From positions 100,513 through 164,512 of the forward strand of contig JAGCZA010000079.1 of assembly GCA_017960525.1 (NCBI GenBank): a stretch of DNA of 64,000 nucleotides, given 5' to 3'. This DNA is from Prevotella sp. Lineage in GTDB: Bacteria > Bacteroidota > Bacteroidia > Bacteroidales > Bacteroidaceae. Below, one piece after another: positions 40,797 to 50,865 of the stretch; the first letter of the stretch is position 1; each line of letters starts with the position of its first letter. The notes beneath the pieces are model-generated. The model worked only from the letters and a program-made list of their open reading frames with translations. It was not told the DNA's origin and did not search any database. The position numbers and the translations under genes are program-made.

Positions 40797-43445
40797 ATGA
40801 AAAAACTATTATCGCTATGTGCGCTTTTCCTGGGCCTCGCCCTGGGGATGAATGCGCAGGAGAGGAAGTCGTGGCTCTTCTATGAGGGTCTGAGCGACGA
40901 GACCATCGCCAACTTGAATGCTGATGCCTCACACTGGGCCGACAATGGCAACACCGACGGCGTCATCTACAACTGGAAGAACATTGGCAAGCAGGCTGCT
41001 GACAGTTACTGGATGGCCAACGGCGAAGTGATTGAGGAACTTCGCGGACTGCTCATCGACATTGGCTCGAACAAGGACAACTCCATCCACTTGCAGACTG
41101 AACGTAACGGCGGCGACGGCAAGATCCGCCTCACTCGTAAGAGCACCAAGATTACTTTCCCCAAACTGGCTAACGGTCAGAAGATCACTATCCAGGGTCG
41201 CTCCGCTAATGGTACTGCCACCAACCGTGGTATCGCCCCTGTGCAGAGTTACATCCAGTTCCAGGCTGAGGAGAGTTCGCCCCAGACCAATGGCGCCTGC
41301 ATCTTCCTGGGCAACCAGGTGGAAGGCTCCGAGGGCACTTATACCTTCGTGTGGAAAGTTGTCACAGAGGAGACCGACAGCGTGGACATACAGTTCAATC
41401 TTACTCCCGATGCTGGTATCGACTTCACCTACTTTATGATTGACAATGGCGATGCCCCTGAGGTGCAGGATGCACAGCCCGTGGCCTACATCTACAATGG
41501 CGACCTCGACAGCGACTATGCCTATATTTACCTGAGCGGTGACAGCCGTTTCGACCTGACCGAGATTAATGCTGCCGAGACCACTGCCGATGCAGACTCG
41601 CTGCAGAAATTCCAGGCCATCGTCGTCAGCCCCACCATCAGCGCTACCGACGCATATCTGCCTACCATCAAACAGGCCATTGCCTACGTGCCTGTGCTCA
41701 ACCTGAACCCCTATCTCTATGAGCCTTGGGGGTATGGCAAGGCCATTCAAACCGAATCGCCCATCCTGGGTGGTCTCAAGGAAGACTTCATCGGTTTCGA
41801 GGGCTTGGACATGAGCGACGGCATCATTGAGCTGCTCACCGATGGCACCATTGTTGGTGTGGAACTGGGCGAATACTTTGCCGACGACCAGATACTGGCA
41901 TACGCCAACCCTGACGAAGGCCAAGTGGCTATGCACACCCACAACGCCAAGCGCAACGCCTACGTGCTGCTGCCTCTGCCATTAGAGAGCATGGCCGGCG
42001 CCAATCAGGACGTGATTGTCACCCTCATCCCGCAGGTGCTTCAGGCCGTGGCCGAAACCAAGAAGGAGGTCGTTGCCGCTGGCACGCCCGTCATCAGCCC
42101 CAAGTTTGAAGACAGACAGACTACCGTGAGCATCACTGCCTCCAACTCTAACGCCATCTATTACACCCTCGACGGCAGCGAGCCTACTACTGAGAGCACG
42201 CTCTACACTGAGCCGTTCATCCTCACCAGCCCTGCTACGGTGAAGGCTATTGCCGCTGGCGACGGCTACACCCTGAGTAAGGTGGCCGAGAAGGAAATCA
42301 CCATTATGGTTCAGGCCTCTGCACCTTCCATCGACGTGGCACAGGAGGCTGGCGTCTCAACCATCACCCTGAGCAGTAGTGAGGGCATCGACCTTTACTT
42401 CAACTTCAACGGCGTCACAAAGTCTGAGGATTCGCAGATTTACACTGAGCCTATCGTCCTCACCGAGCCTGCTACCATCTATGTGCTGGCCGAGGGCGGC
42501 GACTATCTGCCTTCTGAAGTGGTGAGCCAGGAGATTACTGTCAATGGATTCAACAACCGCACCAATATCATCAGCCACTTCGATGCCAGCGAGCAGTTCT
42601 GGTTCGTAGACAACAGCGAGAATGGCGGCGAAGGCAAGAACAGCGCCTACTACTACTGGGGCAAGAACGCCTGGAATTACTACGGTGACGAACTGGACCA
42701 CGAGGAGATTGTGCCGGACAGCGAAGGCAACGACTCTATCGTCTATGTCTATAAGCCCAATCCCGATGCCCTGAAGACCATCCTGCCGCTGAACGACAGC
42801 GTGAAGTGGGCTCTCAAGTCGGCTGGACAGGTGCTCACCGGCGAGTTGACCCTTTCGTGGGAGAATGCTGTGGGCAACGGTCGTGCCAACCGCTATGCCG
42901 AGGAGGCCATCGACTACATTTCGTTGCCCACCAAGGGTGCCATCACCTTCGGCGGCAAGGTTAGTGGCGAGCCTTACACGGCTTCTATCGAGACCACAGA
43001 AAAACTGCAAGGTCCCTTCGACGTGGTGGTGATGTGCGGAAATGGTAACGGCAGCGGCTATGGTATTCTGGAGATTCAGGTTTCTGCCGACGGCGAGACT
43101 TGGACTAAAGTGGACACCCTGAAGATGGCCCAGACGCAGCGCTACATCAAGCGCACACGCGCCAGTTACGAAGGTTCGGACGAGGTGTATGTCCGCGTGG
43201 CTCAGACTGGTGGTGCCACCAAGGCACAGGTCTACGACATTACCATCCTCAACGGTGAGGGCGGCGGTTATAACGGCGACGTGAATGGTGATGGTGCTGT
43301 CGATGTGGCAGACATTTCAGCCATCTTGTCGGTTATGTCTGGCGACTTCTCGCGATTTACGAGAGAGCAGGCCGACGTGAATGGTGACGGCAATCCTGAC
43401 GTGGCCGACATCAGTACCGTGCTGACCATTATGGCAGGGAATTGA
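40797..43445 (+). CDS. Secreted protein with chitobiase-type C-terminal domains and a dockerin-like tail
   Basis: Secreted, probably carbohydrate-related, no catalytic domain recognised. The 882-residue protein has a signal peptide (LLSLCALFLGLALGMNA). Residues about 25-225 look like a beta-sandwich. Residues about 430-505 match the chitobiase/beta-hexosaminidase C-terminal pattern (NAIYYTLDGSEPTTESTLYT), repeated more loosely at about 508-580. A second sandwich covers about 585-820. The last 58 residues carry two calcium-loop repeats, DVNGDGAVDVADISAIL and DVNGDGNPDVADISTVL, the dockerin type I pattern. Unlike its two neighbours it has no T9SS type A tail. Confidence 0.85.
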   Translation: MKKLLSLCALFLGLALGMNAQERKSWLFYEGLSDETIANLNADASHWADNGNTDGVIYNWKNIGKQAADSYWMANGEVIEELRGLLIDIGSNKDNSIHLQTERNGGDGKIRLTRKSTKITFPKLANGQKITIQGRSANGTATNRGIAPVQSYIQFQAEESSPQTNGACIFLGNQVEGSEGTYTFVWKVVTEETDSVDIQFNLTPDAGIDFTYFMIDNGDAPEVQDAQPVAYIYNGDLDSDYAYIYLSGDSRFDLTEINAAETTADADSLQKFQAIVVSPTISATDAYLPTIKQAIAYVPVLNLNPYLYEPWGYGKAIQTESPILGGLKEDFIGFEGLDMSDGIIELLTDGTIVGVELGEYFADDQILAYANPDEGQVAMHTHNAKRNAYVLLPLPLESMAGANQDVIVTLIPQVLQAVAETKKEVVAAGTPVISPKFEDRQTTVSITASNSNAIYYTLDGSEPTTESTLYTEPFILTSPATVKAIAAGDGYTLSKVAEKEITIMVQASAPSIDVAQEAGVSTITLSSSEGIDLYFNFNGVTKSEDSQIYTEPIVLTEPATIYVLAEGGDYLPSEVVSQEITVNGFNNRTNIISHFDASEQFWFVDNSENGGEGKNSAYYYWGKNAWNYYGDELDHEEIVPDSEGNDSIVYVYKPNPDALKTILPLNDSVKWALKSAGQVLTGELTLSWENAVGNGRANRYAEEAIDYISLPTKGAITFGGKVSGEPYTASIETTEKLQGPFDVVVMCGNGNGSGYGILEIQVSADGETWTKVDTLKMAQTQRYIKRTRASYEGSDEVYVRVAQTGGATKAQVYDITILNGEGGGYNGDVNGDGAVDVADISAILSVMSGDFSRFTREQADVNGDGNPDVADISTVLTIMAGN

Positions 43446-43462
43446 TTATCCAAGACAGGAAT

Positions 43463-43544
43463 AAGTGATAAGTGAAAAGTGACAAGTGAGAAGTATGGTT
43501 ACTTTCCCTGTCACTTTTCACTTATCACTTTTCACTTATCACTT
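43463..43544. repeat. 22-bp perfect inverted repeat next to the rluA-type start codon
   Basis: The segment 43463-43484 (core AAGTGATAAGTGAAAAGTG) is perfectly inverted at 43509-43530, and a further partial copy (43531-43544) runs directly into the ATG at 43545. The hairpin could end transcription of the upstream gene or mask the ribosome-binding site. Confidence 0.85.
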
Positions 43545-44309
43545 ATGGAAGTAGTTTACGAGGACAATCACATCGTCATTGTTGCAAAGCAGAGCGGAGA
43601 GATAGTCCAGGGCGACAAGACGGGCGACGAACCGCTGTCGGAGAAGGTGAAGGCCTATCTGAAGGAGAAGTACCAGAAGCCTGGGGCTGTGTTCCTTGGC
43701 GTTGTCCACCGACTTGACCGTCCCGTAGGCGGCTTGGTGATGTTTGCTCGCACGTCGAAAGCACTTGCGCGGCTCAACAAAATGTTTGCCAATGGCGAGG
43801 TGCACAAGACCTACTGGGCTATTGTGGAAAGTGATAAGTCAGAAGTGAAAAGTGGCAAGCCGAGCATCCATACTTCTCACTTGTCACTTTTCACTTCCCA
43901 CTTGGAATGTCACTTGTTGGAGCATTGGCTGACGCGGAATGAGCGTCAAAACAAATCATACGCCCACGACCACGAGGTGGCTGGCTCCAAACTGGCGCGG
44001 CTGCGCTGCCGTTTGTTGGCGCAAGGCGACCATTATGCGCTTGTCGAGGTACAACTTATGACTGGGCGCCATCATCAAATCCGCTGCCAACTGTCGGCTA
44101 TCGGCTGTCCCATCAAGGGCGATTTAAAATACGGCGCACGTCGCAGCAATGCCGATGGCAGTATCTCGCTGTTAGCGCGCCGTATTGCGTTTATCCATCC
44201 TGTCTCAGGAGCAGACATCAGCATAGAGACACCCCTCCCTGCCGACCCGCTCTGGCAGGCTCTGGCTGCTAAAGCAGTGCATCAAACTTCGCCTCAAACA
44301 CCTGCTTAG
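43545..44309 (+). CDS. RluA-family RNA pseudouridine synthase
   Basis: Isomerises uridines in rRNA or tRNA. The start is ATG 43545 (MEVVYEDNHIVIVAKQSGEI), as the longer frame (43479) is made of repeat sequence; 254 residues. The catalytic Asp is in VVHRLDRPVGGLVMFART, and VQLMTGRHHQIRCQLSAIG and GDLKYGARR are family motifs. About 30 residues after TYWAIVE (SDKSEVKSGKPSIHTSHLSL onward) are encoded by an inverted repeat of the same family as the one before the gene. The 3' end overlaps convergent trxA by 41 bases. The exact target site is unknown. Confidence 0.92.
   Translation: MEVVYEDNHIVIVAKQSGEIVQGDKTGDEPLSEKVKAYLKEKYQKPGAVFLGVVHRLDRPVGGLVMFARTSKALARLNKMFANGEVHKTYWAIVESDKSEVKSGKPSIHTSHLSLFTSHLECHLLEHWLTRNERQNKSYAHDHEVAGSKLARLRCRLLAQGDHYALVEVQLMTGRHHQIRCQLSAIGCPIKGDLKYGARRSNADGSISLLARRIAFIHPVSGADISIETPLPADPLWQALAAKAVHQTSPQTPA
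43842..43897. repeat. Inverted repeat inserted in frame inside the RluA-type gene
   Basis: GAAGTGAAAAGTGGCAAG (43842-43859) and CTTGTCACTTTTCACTTC (43880-43897) are inverted copies with one mismatch; related AAGTG units flank them from about 43828 to 43915. Same family as 43463-43544. Confidence 0.85.
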
Positions 44310-44583
44310 ACTGTGCTCCGACCAGTTTGTCCACAACTTCGCCGTTCTTGAAGAACAGGATGGTGGGGATGTTGCGAATGCCAAAGTCGGCAGCCAGATC
44401 CTCATTTTCCTCCACGTCGCACTTGCCTACAACAATGCGTCCGTCGTATTTCTCGGCCAGTTCACTGATGATAGGTGCTACCATACGGCACGGGCCGCAC
44501 CAAGTGGCCCAAAAGTCGACTACCAGGGGCAGATTGCCGTTCTTCAGACTCTCAAAATTCTCGCTTGTGATTTGTACTTCCAT
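44269..44583 (-). CDS. trxA: Thioredoxin
   Basis: Cytoplasmic disulfide reductase. The 104-residue length is normal, with the active site Cys29-Gly-Pro-Cys32 in VVDFWATWCGPCRMVAP, and the cis-proline region RNIPTILFFKNGEVVDKLVG. No signal peptide. It has its own promoter about 40 bases upstream. Its C-terminal codons overlap the convergent RluA-type gene by 41 bases, which could allow antisense interference. Confidence 0.96.
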   Translation of the reverse strand: MEVQITSENFESLKNGNLPLVVDFWATWCGPCRMVAPIISELAEKYDGRIVVGKCDVEENEDLAADFGIRNIPTILFFKNGEVVDKLVGAQSKQVFEAKFDALL

Positions 44584-44618
44584 AGTTAGTTTTGCTTGAT
44601 ATTTGTTAATACTGCCTG

Positions 44619-44650
44619 CAAATATACTAATAAATGCAGAAACTCACAAA
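44619..44650 (-). promoter_or_regulatory. Promoter of trxA
   Basis: Minus-strand -33 TTTG (44647-44650), a 20-base spacer and -7 TATATTTG (44619-44626). Confidence 0.8.
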
Positions 44651-44698
44651 TTATTAAGCAATAAATGTGCCAAAAGTTGCCGAATAATAGGGAAAAGG

Positions 44699-44730
44699 TT
44701 TGGCCGTGTGCAAAATAATTCCTAATTTTG
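44699..44730 (+). promoter_or_regulatory. Promoter of the yicC-gmk-nadD operon
   Basis: -33 TTTG (44699-44702), a 20-base spacer and -7 TAATTTTG (44723-44730); ATG 44757 follows after 26 bases. Confidence 0.8.
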
Positions 44731-44756
44731 CACTCAAATTAACACTATTGAAATAA

Positions 44757-45632
44757 ATGATACAATCAATGACGGGCTACGGCAAGGCGGTCGTGGTCTA
44801 CAAGGACAAGAAAATCAACGCCGAAATCAAGTCACTCAACTCGAAGCAACTCGACCTGACGACACGCATCGCCCCGCTTTACCGCGAGAAGGAGATGGAA
44901 ATGCGCCAGATGATTTCGCAGGCCGTGGAGCGTGGAAAGGTGGACTTCAGCCTCTGGATAGAAAGAGAGGAGGGCATTGAGGCTACGCCGGTGAATATGG
45001 CGCTGGCAGAGAATTATTACCACCAACTGAAAGAACTGTCGAAAAGGCTGGACATATCAGAGCCGGAAGACTGGGTGTACACGCTGACGCGGATGCCCGA
45101 CGTGATGACCCGTACTGAGCAGGAGGTACTCACCGCCGACGAGTGGAATGCCGCCCGTCAGGCAGTCGAGACGGCCATTAGTGCGCTCATAGATTTCCGC
45201 AAACAGGAGGGAGCGGCACTCGAAAAGAAGTTTACAGAGAAAGTGGACAACATTGAGGGTCTGATGGCAGAGATTGAACCCTACGAGAAGGCTCGCGTGG
45301 AGAAAATCCGACTTCGCATCGTAGAGGCATTGCAGCAGATTCCGGGAGTGGAATACGACAAGAACCGCCTGGAGCAGGAACTTATCTACTACATAGAGAA
45401 ACTGGATATCAGCGAAGAGAAACAGCGGCTCACCAACCACTTGAAATACTTCCGTGAGACGATGGCCAACGGCCACGGGCAAGGGAAGAAACTGGGATTC
45501 ATCGCGCAGGAAATGGGTCGCGAAATCAATACTACCGGGTCGAAGTCGAATCTGGCCGAGATGCAGAACATCGTGGTGCAGATGAAGGACGAACTGGAGC
45601 AAATCAAGGAACAGGTGCTCAACGTACTATAA
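44757..45632 (+). CDS. yicC: YicC/YloC-family endoribonuclease
   Basis: Conserved protein, reported as an endoribonuclease in E. coli. The 291-residue protein has the N-terminal signature MIQSMTGYGKAVV, INAEIKSLNSKQLDL, and the C-terminal RLTNHLKYFRETM followed by GKKLGFIAQEMGREINTTGS and KSNLAEMQNIVVQMKDELEQ, all diagnostic. It is followed after 12 bases by gmk, a common pairing, and then nadD, forming one operon from the promoter at 44699-44730. Confidence 0.95.
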   Translation: MIQSMTGYGKAVVVYKDKKINAEIKSLNSKQLDLTTRIAPLYREKEMEMRQMISQAVERGKVDFSLWIEREEGIEATPVNMALAENYYHQLKELSKRLDISEPEDWVYTLTRMPDVMTRTEQEVLTADEWNAARQAVETAISALIDFRKQEGAALEKKFTEKVDNIEGLMAEIEPYEKARVEKIRLRIVEALQQIPGVEYDKNRLEQELIYYIEKLDISEEKQRLTNHLKYFRETMANGHGQGKKLGFIAQEMGREINTTGSKSNLAEMQNIVVQMKDELEQIKEQVLNVL

Positions 45633-45644
45633 ATCAGTCAGACA

Positions 45645-46220
45645 ATGGAAAAAGGCAAGTTGTTGATATTCTCCGCACCTTCAGGGTCGGGCAAGTCCAC
45701 CATTGTGAGGTGGCTGATGGGTGAGCACCCAGAACTGAACCTTTATTTCTCCGTGTCGTGTACGTCGCGCCCTCCACGGGGTACTGAGCAGCATGGCGTG
45801 GACTATTTCTTCCTTTCACCCGAAGAGTTCCGCCAGCGCATCGACAACGACGAATTTTTAGAGTATGAGGAGGTTTATCAGGACCGCTTCTACGGCACGT
45901 TGAAGGAACAGGTGGAACGGCAGTTGGATGCCGGTCAGAACGTGGTGTTCGATGTCGACGTGAAGGGCGGCATCAACATCAAGCAGTTCTATGGCCAGCG
46001 GGCGTTAAGCCTGTTCATCCAGCCCCCATCGGTAGCCGAGTTGCGCCGCCGACTGGAGGGGCGTGGTACCGACACGCCGGAAGCCATCGAGAACCGCCTT
46101 GCCAAAGCCGAGTATGAACTGGGATTCGCTCCTCAGTTCGACCATATTGTGGTGAACGACCGTTTGGATGAGGCTGAGGCTGAGACGCTCCGGCTTGTTG
46201 CCGAGTTCCTGGGTGTTTGA
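45645..46220 (+). CDS. gmk: Guanylate kinase
   Basis: Phosphorylates GMP to GDP with ATP. The 191-residue protein has the P-loop IFSAPSGSGKSTIVRWLM, the GMP-binding SVSCTSRPPRGTEQHGVDY, YGTLKEQVERQLDAGQNVVF and VDVKGGINIKQFYG. It lies between yicC (12-base gap) and nadD (15-base gap). Confidence 0.97.
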   Translation: MEKGKLLIFSAPSGSGKSTIVRWLMGEHPELNLYFSVSCTSRPPRGTEQHGVDYFFLSPEEFRQRIDNDEFLEYEEVYQDRFYGTLKEQVERQLDAGQNVVFDVDVKGGINIKQFYGQRALSLFIQPPSVAELRRRLEGRGTDTPEAIENRLAKAEYELGFAPQFDHIVVNDRLDEAEAETLRLVAEFLGV

Positions 46221-46235
46221 GGCTGATTCCTTTTT

Positions 46236-46817
46236 ATGAGTAAGAGAATCGGAATCTTTGGTGGGTCGTTCAACCCCATCCACAATGGCCATATCGCCTT
46301 GGCGCGACAGTTGCGCATGGCGGCTGGTCTTGATGAGGTGTGGCTGATGGTCTCTCTACAGAACCCGCTGAAGCAGGGACGCACCGATTTGCTCGACGAC
46401 CAGATGCGCTATCTGTTGGCTCGGCTGGCTCTATATGGCGAGGAAGGCATCGTGGCCAGCGACTATGAACTGCATCTGCCGCGACCTTCCTACACTTGGA
46501 ACACATTGCAGCACCTTTGCGCCGACTATCCAGACTACAGTTTCACGTTGTTGATTGGTGGCGACAACTGGCAGGGCTTCCATCGCTGGTATCGGGCGGA
46601 AGACATCTTGCGCGAGTTCCCCGTGGTGGTCTATCCCCGCAGCGAGGCCGATGTCCAGATGGTGAATGCTAAGAGCAATGACCGTGTGACCATCGTCAAC
46701 GCTGAATTGCTCGATGTCTCCAGCACTATGGTTCGCCAGCGCATACAACAAGGGCGCGACGTTGGCGGGCTGGTACCCACTATCATCGCGCCCTTGGTGC
46801 GTCGTCTTTATCGCTAA
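46236..46817 (+). CDS. nadD: Nicotinate-nucleotide adenylyltransferase NadD
   Basis: Joins nicotinate mononucleotide and ATP to form deamido-NAD. The 193-residue protein starts with the nucleotidyltransferase motif RIGIFGGSFNPIHNGHIALA (GxFxPxHxGH), has DEVWLMVSLQNPLKQ, TLLIGGDNWQGFHRW and the C-terminal LDVSSTMVRQRIQQGRDV (ISSTxIR equivalent). Third gene of the yicC-gmk-nadD operon; converges on rlpA with a 9-base gap. Confidence 0.96.
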   Translation: MSKRIGIFGGSFNPIHNGHIALARQLRMAAGLDEVWLMVSLQNPLKQGRTDLLDDQMRYLLARLALYGEEGIVASDYELHLPRPSYTWNTLQHLCADYPDYSFTLLIGGDNWQGFHRWYRAEDILREFPVVVYPRSEADVQMVNAKSNDRVTIVNAELLDVSSTMVRQRIQQGRDVGGLVPTIIAPLVRRLYR

Positions 46818-46826
46818 TTTCCGCTT

Positions 46827-47354
46827 TTAGTATTCCAGATTTGGCAGTACGAGTGGCAATTCGTCTGTTTCCAGAAGTTCATAGAGTTTGGGCATTTCCA
46901 CTTTGGTGTGCAGCGAGTCGAGGGACAGCGTCACATACTCAATGGGGCCTGCCAGTTCCACCGTCACTTTGGCAATACCTTGCGCCAGAATGCCCAACTC
47001 GCGTGCCGCCCCCCAGGAGAGGTCAATAATCCTTCCGCGAATGAAAGGCCCACGGTCGTTCACCCTGACTACGATAGAACGTCCGTTTGACGGCGTTGTC
47101 ACTTTCAGCCGTGTGCCGAAGGGATAGGTGCGATGGGCACAGGTGAGGCTGTCGTGGTGCAGTCGCTCACCGTTGGCCGTGATCGATCCCGTGGCCCTTT
47201 TGGCATAGTAGGAGGCAATGCCTGTGTCGATGCGCTGTGCTGACGCTAAGTGGAATGTGAAAGGGGAAAAGAGCAGGGTAAAAGTCGCTACCAGTCGTAG
47301 CCGGAAGGTCTTTCCCCCGACATGGCTCTCCTCACTTCTCACTCCCTTCTTCAT
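46827..47354 (-). CDS. rlpA: RlpA-like septal ring lytic transglycosylase domain protein
   Basis: Double-psi beta-barrel protein expected to act on peptidoglycan. The start is ATG 47354, which overlaps the gdhA stop as ATGA; the longer frame to 47735 is only a shadow of gdhA. The 175-residue protein has a signal peptide whose core ATFTLLFSPFTFHLASA looks repeat-derived. The domain shows GIASYYAKRATGSITANGER, CAHRTYPFGTRLKVTTPSNG, VVRVNDRGPFIRGRIIDLS, with the expected Asp. It lacks the SPOR domain of E. coli RlpA, as short family members do. Confidence 0.9.
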   Translation of the reverse strand: MKKGVRSEESHVGGKTFRLRLVATFTLLFSPFTFHLASAQRIDTGIASYYAKRATGSITANGERLHHDSLTCAHRTYPFGTRLKVTTPSNGRSIVVRVNDRGPFIRGRIIDLSWGAARELGILAQGIAKVTVELAGPIEYVTLSLDSLHTKVEMPKLYELLETDELPLVLPNLEY

Positions 47355-48688
47355 ACTACGCCTTGGGCCAGCATGGCCTTTGCCACCTTCATAAAGCCGG
47401 CCACGTTGGCTCCCTTCACATAGTTGACGTAACCATTCTCGCGCCCGTATTTCACGCACTGCTCGTGGATGCCCTGCATAATCTGGTGCAGACGCTGGTC
47501 CACCTCCTGTGCACTCCACGACATGCGCATCGAGTTCTGCGTCATTTCCAGTCCGCTGGTAGCCACGCCGCCTGCATTGACGGCCTTGCCTGGAGCGAAG
47601 AGTTGCTTGGCGGCAATGAACTTCGAGACAGCCTCGGCGGTGCATCCCATGTTGCTCACCTCGGCAACACAAAGTGGCTTGTGGGCCAAAATGTGGTCGG
47701 CATCGTTGCCGTCCAGTTCGTTTTGTGTGGCGCAAGGCAGATAGATGTCAGCCTTCTGCTCCCAAGGCTTCTTGTCCTTGAAGAACTGGCTGCCCGGGAA
47801 TTCTTCCTCGTAGGGTTGGCACACGTCGTTTCCGCTTGCACGCAACTCTAAGAGGTATTCAATCTTCTCGTCGTCGAGGCCTGCCGGGTCGTAGATATAG
47901 CCGTCGGGGCCACTGATGGTAATCACCTTTGCCCCCAGTTCGGTGGCTTTCTTTGCGGCTCCCCAGGCTACGTTTCCGAAACCGGAGAGGGCGACGGTCT
48001 TGCCTTTGATGTCAAGCCCGTGGGTCTCAAGCATGTGGTGAACGAAATAGAGGGCACCGAAGCCTGTGGCCTCTGGTCTCAGAATGCTTCCTCCCCATTC
48101 CAGTCCTTTTCCTGTGAGTGTTGCTCCATGGAACTGCGATGTCAGTTTCTTGTACATGCCGAAAAGGTAGCCAATCTCACGTCCGCCCACGCCGATGTCG
48201 CCGGCAGGCACGTCCATGTCGGGGCCGATGACCTTGTAGAGTTCCATCATAAATGCCTGGCAGAAGCGCATGATTTCGGCTTCGCTCTTGCCTCGGACGC
48301 TGAAGTCGGAGCCGCCTTTGCCGCCTCCCATAGGCAGGGTGGTGAGGGCGTTTTTGAAGGTCTGCTCGAATCCCAGGAATTTCAGTATCGACAGGTTTAC
48401 CGATGCGTGGAAGCGCAGTCCGCCTTTGTAGGGGCCTATGGCCGAGTTGAACTGCACTCTGTAGCCCAGGTTCACCTGCACCTCGCCCTTGTCGTCCACC
48501 CAGGGCACACGGAAAGTGGTGATGCGCTCAGGCTCCACCAGTCGTTCCACAATCTTGGCTTTCTCAAACTCAGGATGCTTGTTGTAAACGTCCTGGATGC
48601 TTTCCAGCACTTCTCTGACGGCCTGAAGATACTCATTCTCGCCCGGATGCTTGCGCTCCAGGTTCTGCATAATAGTTTTTACTTCCAT
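47351..48688 (-). CDS. gdhA: NADP-type glutamate dehydrogenase
   Basis: Hexameric enzyme making glutamate from 2-oxoglutarate and ammonium. The 445-residue length fits. Motifs include YRVQFNSAIGPYKGGLRFH, LPMGGGKGGSDFSVRGKSE with the catalytic Lys, DMDVPAGDIGVGGREIGYLF, the dinucleotide fold KTVALSGFGNVAWGAAKKA, and LPCATQNELDGNDA. The start is ATG 48688 (MEVKTIMQNLERKHPG). It follows the ABC-F gene after 50 bases and overlaps rlpA by 4 bases. Confidence 0.97.
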   Translation of the reverse strand: MEVKTIMQNLERKHPGENEYLQAVREVLESIQDVYNKHPEFEKAKIVERLVEPERITTFRVPWVDDKGEVQVNLGYRVQFNSAIGPYKGGLRFHASVNLSILKFLGFEQTFKNALTTLPMGGGKGGSDFSVRGKSEAEIMRFCQAFMMELYKVIGPDMDVPAGDIGVGGREIGYLFGMYKKLTSQFHGATLTGKGLEWGGSILRPEATGFGALYFVHHMLETHGLDIKGKTVALSGFGNVAWGAAKKATELGAKVITISGPDGYIYDPAGLDDEKIEYLLELRASGNDVCQPYEEEFPGSQFFKDKKPWEQKADIYLPCATQNELDGNDADHILAHKPLCVAEVSNMGCTAEAVSKFIAAKQLFAPGKAVNAGGVATSGLEMTQNSMRMSWSAQEVDQRLHQIMQGIHEQCVKYGRENGYVNYVKGANVAGFMKVAKAMLAQGVV

Positions 48689-48738
48689 AGTGTTAGTAGG
48701 TTTTAAGGTTTTCAGTATTTATGTTATTATATGTTTTG

Positions 48739-50364
<1,626 letters not shown>

Positions 50365-50379
50365 TTACGGATTTACTAT

Positions 50380-50862
50380 TTAAGATTTGAATACAAGTAC
50401 TACGGCATAGGCCGAAATGCCTTCTTGACGGCCGGTGAAACCCAGTTTCTCGGTGGTGGTGGCTTTAATGGAAATCTGGTCGGGGTCGCATCCGATGACC
50501 TCGGCCAGACACTGTTGCATCTGTGGGATATGGGGATTGAGTTTGGGCTTCTCTGCACAGACGGTGGCATCGATGTTGCCCAGACAGTAGCCCTTAGTGG
50601 CGATGAGGTCGATGGTCTTGCTGAGGATGATTTTGCTATCCATGCCCAGCGTCTCGTCGCTGGTGTCGGGGAAATGGTAGCCGATGTCGCGCATATTGGC
50701 TGCCCCTAAGAGGGCGTCACAAATGGCGTGGATGAGCACGTCGGCATCGCTGTGGCCAAGCAACCCCTTTGAGTGGTCCAGTTTAATGCCTCCCAGCCAC
50801 AATTCTCTGTCTTCAACCAACTGGTGAACGTCGTATCCGAAACCAACTCTTATATTATTCAT
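50380..50862 (-). CDS. ispF: 2-C-methyl-D-erythritol 2,4-cyclodiphosphate synthase
   Basis: Fifth step of the non-mevalonate isoprenoid pathway. The 160-residue protein has the metal-binding RVGFGYDVHQLVEDRELWLG, GLLGHSDADVLIHAICDALL, the FPDTSDET loop, CAEKPKLNPHIPQM and the C-terminal TTTEKLGFTGRQEGISAYAV. All family motifs are present. It starts 3 bases after the porV stop, an unusual but close pairing on the same strand. Confidence 0.97.
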   Translation of the reverse strand: MNNIRVGFGYDVHQLVEDRELWLGGIKLDHSKGLLGHSDADVLIHAICDALLGAANMRDIGYHFPDTSDETLGMDSKIILSKTIDLIATKGYCLGNIDATVCAEKPKLNPHIPQMQQCLAEVIGCDPDQISIKATTTEKLGFTGRQEGISAYAVVLVFKS

Positions 50863-50865
50863 AGT

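Noticed and set aside
47355-47735. N-terminal extension of RlpA to 47735
   Set aside because: It is Arg/Cys-rich, lies within gdhA in another frame, and precedes an ideal signal peptide starting at 47354.
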